A DNA stretch of 7,324 nucleotides from Eubacteriales bacterium (GTDB lineage Bacteria; Bacillota; Clostridia; Acetivibrionales; STF1-152), in NCBI GenBank assembly GCA_028703215.1, contig JAQVNH010000047.1, positions 1 to 7,324 of the forward strand, read 5' to 3'. This document shows positions 6,064 to 7,324 of this stretch, in pieces; positions within the stretch are counted from its first letter, which is position 1, and the number at the start of each line of letters is the position of its first letter. Both the position numbers and the translations under genes were made by a program. Below the pieces are notes generated by a model. The model saw only the letters and a program-made list of their open reading frames with translations. It ran no database searches and was not told the DNA's origin.

Positions 6064-6825
6064 GATAACGGCAGGCAGGACAGAATTCTTCAGTTACTTG
6101 AACAAAAGGGTGAAATACAGCTTTCAAAATTAAAAGATCTCTTCCCCGAAGTGTCTGTAATGACACTTCGGCGGGATCTGATCAGTCTTGAAAACAAAGG
6201 CCATGCCGTGCGTACTTACGGCGGTGCTGTAAGTACGTCCAGGCTGGCTGTGCTCAAGGACGAGGAAGATGCCTACACGAGGAGAGCGGCGGAAAATGTT
6301 GAAGCTAAACTCGAAATCGCTTCCAAAGCCATAAGTCTTGTCGAACATGGACGCTCGATCTACCTTGATGCGGGAAGCACGATCATGTGTCTTGCAAGGA
6401 TGCTCGCCGACGAGACTTATTCTATAGTAACAAGCGGCGTCAATATCGCGCTTGAACTGCTCAAAAAAAATAAAATATCTGTCGTAGCCCTGGGCGGACA
6501 ACTAAACAGGAACACATTGTCTATGTCAGGACCGAATGCCTTGGCACTGCTTGATTCAATCAATATAGACCTCGCATTCATGTCAGCCTCGGGATTCTCA
6601 AATGAACACGGATTTACCGTATCAAATCCATACGAAGGAGAGCTGAAAAGAAAGGTGGTCAGCAAGGCGAATAAGGTCATCGCCTTGGTTGATTCGGGCA
6701 AAATAAACAAAGACCAGGCATTTACCTATGCGCACCTCAGAAATATCGATGTCTGGGTATGCGAATCACCTCTTCCGAAGGATATTGAAATCGAAGCAAA
6801 GAAATATAATGTTCAAATCCTCTGA
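6061..6825 (+). CDS. DeoR/GlpR-family transcriptional regulator
   Basis: Predicted DNA-binding regulator, usually a repressor, whose family senses phosphorylated sugars or related metabolites. The 254 residues match the usual 250-260. Residues about 1-58 form the winged helix-turn-helix: DRILQLLEQKG, then VSVMTLRRDLISLENKG as the recognition region, then the RTYGGAV wing. Residues about 75-230 are the DeoR C-terminal effector domain, with YLDAGSTI, TSGVNIA, ALGGQLN, DLAFMSASGF, HGFTVSNP and ALVDSGKI. The gene begins 19 nt after the E1 stop and is probably the last gene of the operon, so it most likely controls the complex genes, perhaps through the palindrome at 710-724, and itself. The effector cannot be read from sequence. 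The early coding region contains two strong inverted repeats. Family assignment is secure; target and effector are inference. Confidence 0.93.
   Translation: MDNGRQDRILQLLEQKGEIQLSKLKDLFPEVSVMTLRRDLISLENKGHAVRTYGGAVSTSRLAVLKDEEDAYTRRAAENVEAKLEIASKAISLVEHGRSIYLDAGSTIMCLARMLADETYSIVTSGVNIALELLKKNKISVVALGGQLNRNTLSMSGPNALALLDSINIDLAFMSASGFSNEHGFTVSNPYEGELKRKVVSKANKVIALVDSGKINKDQAFTYAHLRNIDVWVCESPLPKDIEIEAKKYNVQIL
6146..6171. repeat. 10-bp perfect inverted repeat inside the regulator gene
   Basis: CCGAAGTGTC (6146-6155) and its exact reverse complement GACACTTCGG (6162-6171) flank the loop TGTAAT. In mRNA this would be a stable 10-bp stem with a 6-nt loop over codons 29-37, the DNA-recognition helix. 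No U tract follows, so it is not an intrinsic terminator. It could be an mRNA structure, an internal operator, or chance. Confidence 0.9.
6211..6237. repeat. second inverted repeat inside the regulator gene
   Basis: CGTACTTAC (6211-6219) and its exact reverse complement GTAAGTACG (6229-6237) enclose nine bases. In RNA the stem can extend inward by a G-U (6220/6228) and a G-C (6221/6227) pair to a 5-nt loop. It begins 39 nt after the first inverted repeat ends and covers codons 51-59 (the wing, VRTYGGAVS). No U tract follows. Confidence 0.9.
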
Positions 6826-6991
6826 AAGCTGATATGAATCCGCTTGCCATCTAAATGACTTTTATGATATCGTAAACTTGACCCATATAACTTGAGAAAA
6901 TAATCTTCCATATTTAGTCAAAGTACATTTTATTGTATTTCTTCAGCAAGATTATCCCGGCGCTGAATTATATAAAATGGGAGCAAGCGGC
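6826..6991. other. intergenic stretch between the regulator and the lipoprotein gene
   Basis: An AT-rich stretch of 166 nt with no plausible gene on either strand. No convincing intrinsic terminator (GC stem plus U tract) is visible after the regulator stop, so the operon end is unmarked. A weak promoter candidate and the ribosome binding site of the next gene are the only signals seen. Confidence 0.6.
6878..6904 (+). promoter_or_regulatory. weak candidate promoter for the lipoprotein gene
   Basis: TTGACC (6878-6883) matches the -35 consensus at five of six positions, and AATAAT (6899-6904) matches the -10 at five of six, but the spacing is only 15 nt; the optimum is 17. With a 17-nt spacing the -10 would be the poor TAATCT. 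It is reported because a new transcription unit plausibly begins here. Confidence 0.25.
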
Positions 6992-6994
6992 ATG
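6979..6994 (+). promoter_or_regulatory. ribosome binding site that favours ATG 6992 for the lipoprotein
   Basis: GGGAG (6979-6983) lies eight bases before ATG 6992. The in-frame ATG at 6977 sits on top of this site and has no purine-rich sequence before it. The ATG at 6998 would be 14 bases away, too far to be preferred. Confidence 0.6.
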
Positions 6995-7225
6995 AATATG
7001 ATAAAAGACGGGACAAGAGGTCTTAAACGGATAATTGTTTTCTCTCTCATTTTTATCCTTCTTCTTGGAGGCTGCGGCAAAAAAAACGATGACAGCCAGG
7101 ATCAGTCTTCCTCATCAAATCAGGTCCCATCCAATACTCAAGGGCAAATCGATCCCGACACTCAAATAAATCAGCAGGTGCCGATATATGACAGTGATAT
7201 AACCAAACTGCTGGAAGATGAAATC
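6992..7225 (+). CDS. unrecognised lipoprotein, N-terminal part only
   Basis: Not recognised as a family. From ATG 6992 the protein starts with a lipoprotein signal peptide: a basic N-region (K5, R9, K12, R13), a hydrophobic core from I14 to L25, and the lipobox LGGC, with C28 as the lipidated cysteine. After this comes CGKKNDD and a Ser/Gln/Asn-rich spacer (about 36-60), typical of the flexible tether of a surface or outer-leaflet lipoprotein, then YDSDITKLLEDEIE, which may start a folded domain. The frame stays open to the end of the window (111 codons), but from about 7226 its codons are the complement of a fucose synthase-like gene on the other strand, so only about 78 codons are trusted. 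It is likely outside the upstream operon, since 166 nt intervene. Confidence 0.7.
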
Positions 7226-7324
7226 GAAGCCCGCTCCGAGGTTTACCGGGTCTGGCTTATCGTAACGCTCGGCCGCAAGCACGATCCCCTTCGCAGCATC
7301 GTCGACGTAGAGGAACTCGCGGCA
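7226..7324 (-). pseudogene. fcl: fragment of GDP-L-fucose synthase-like NAD-dependent epimerase
   Basis: Read on the minus strand from 7324, the 33 codons contain REFLYVDDAA, GIVLAAERY and DPVNLGAGF in order. These are the C-terminal-domain signature of GDP-4-keto-6-deoxymannose epimerase/reductase (GDP-L-fucose synthase, WcaG/Fcl) and its close extended-SDR relatives. This is roughly residues 210-245 of a protein of about 320. The match stops after GF at about 7226; the following minus-strand codons do not resemble the expected continuation (EISI, DLV). The stretch is 63% G+C (62 of 99 bases), against 41% (96 of 234) in the adjoining lipoprotein region. The N-terminal Rossmann domain, if present, lies beyond the window. 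It may be part of an intact gene elsewhere brought here by a chimeric join, or a true broken copy; the type given reflects that it is truncated. Confidence 0.8.

Noticed and set aside
6041..6133. ATG overlapping the E1 stop (TGATG) as a translationally coupled start
   Set aside because: This frame yields only about 30 codons without recognisable sequence and competes with the conserved regulator frame starting at 6061.
7226..7324. Lipoprotein frame continued to the window end as real protein
   Set aside because: Those codons are the exact complement of a conserved epimerase segment on the minus strand; the lack of stops follows from high G+C antisense sequence.

Overview
This window holds a gene cluster for a lipoate-dependent 2-oxoacid dehydrogenase complex from a bacterium of moderate G+C. 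The sequence style includes strong AGGAGG-type ribosome binding sites, frequent ATA, AGA and AGG codons, and TTG starts. The E1 is a fused alpha-beta protein of a type I associate, from memory, with anaerobic Clostridia and to a lesser extent Synergistota and Spirochaetota. An anaerobic, fermentative, probably clostridial host is the best guess, but the window has no marker that settles the phylum.

Layout, all on the + strand up to about 7225: (1) the 3' three quarters of lipA, lipoyl synthase (3-665); (2) a short intergenic region with a near-consensus sigma-A promoter (670-698) and a perfect 15-bp palindrome at the expected transcription start (710-724); (3) the E2 dihydrolipoamide acyltransferase (769-2124); (4) the E3 dihydrolipoamide dehydrogenase, starting at TTG (2169-3536); (5) a fused E1 alpha-beta thiamine-diphosphate dehydrogenase, starting at ATG 3585 (to 6041); (6) a DeoR/GlpR-family regulator, starting at TTG (6061-6825); (7) an intergenic stretch and the start of an unrecognised lipoprotein gene (from 6992).

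The four genes from E2 to the regulator are separated by only 19-48 nt and read as one operon. LipA builds the lipoyl groups from octanoylated protein. E1 decarboxylates the 2-oxoacid and reductively acylates the lipoyl arm of E2, E2 passes the acyl group to CoA, and E3 reoxidises the lipoyl group and makes NADH. The substrate (pyruvate, acetoin or a branched-chain 2-oxoacid) cannot be fixed from sequence. The co-transcribed DeoR-type protein is the likely local regulator.

The most notable anomaly is at the right end. From about 7226 to 7324 the minus strand encodes a clear fragment of a GDP-L-fucose synthase-like NAD-dependent epimerase, abruptly joined in antisense to the lipoprotein gene, with G+C rising from 41% (6992-7225) to 63% (7226-7324). 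This looks like a chimeric join (assembly or amplification) or a real rearrangement breakpoint. Other points worth attention are two perfect inverted repeats inside the first 180 nt of the regulator gene, a 36-bp tandem duplication in the E2 linker, and an extra helical segment of about 40 residues in E1 alpha.
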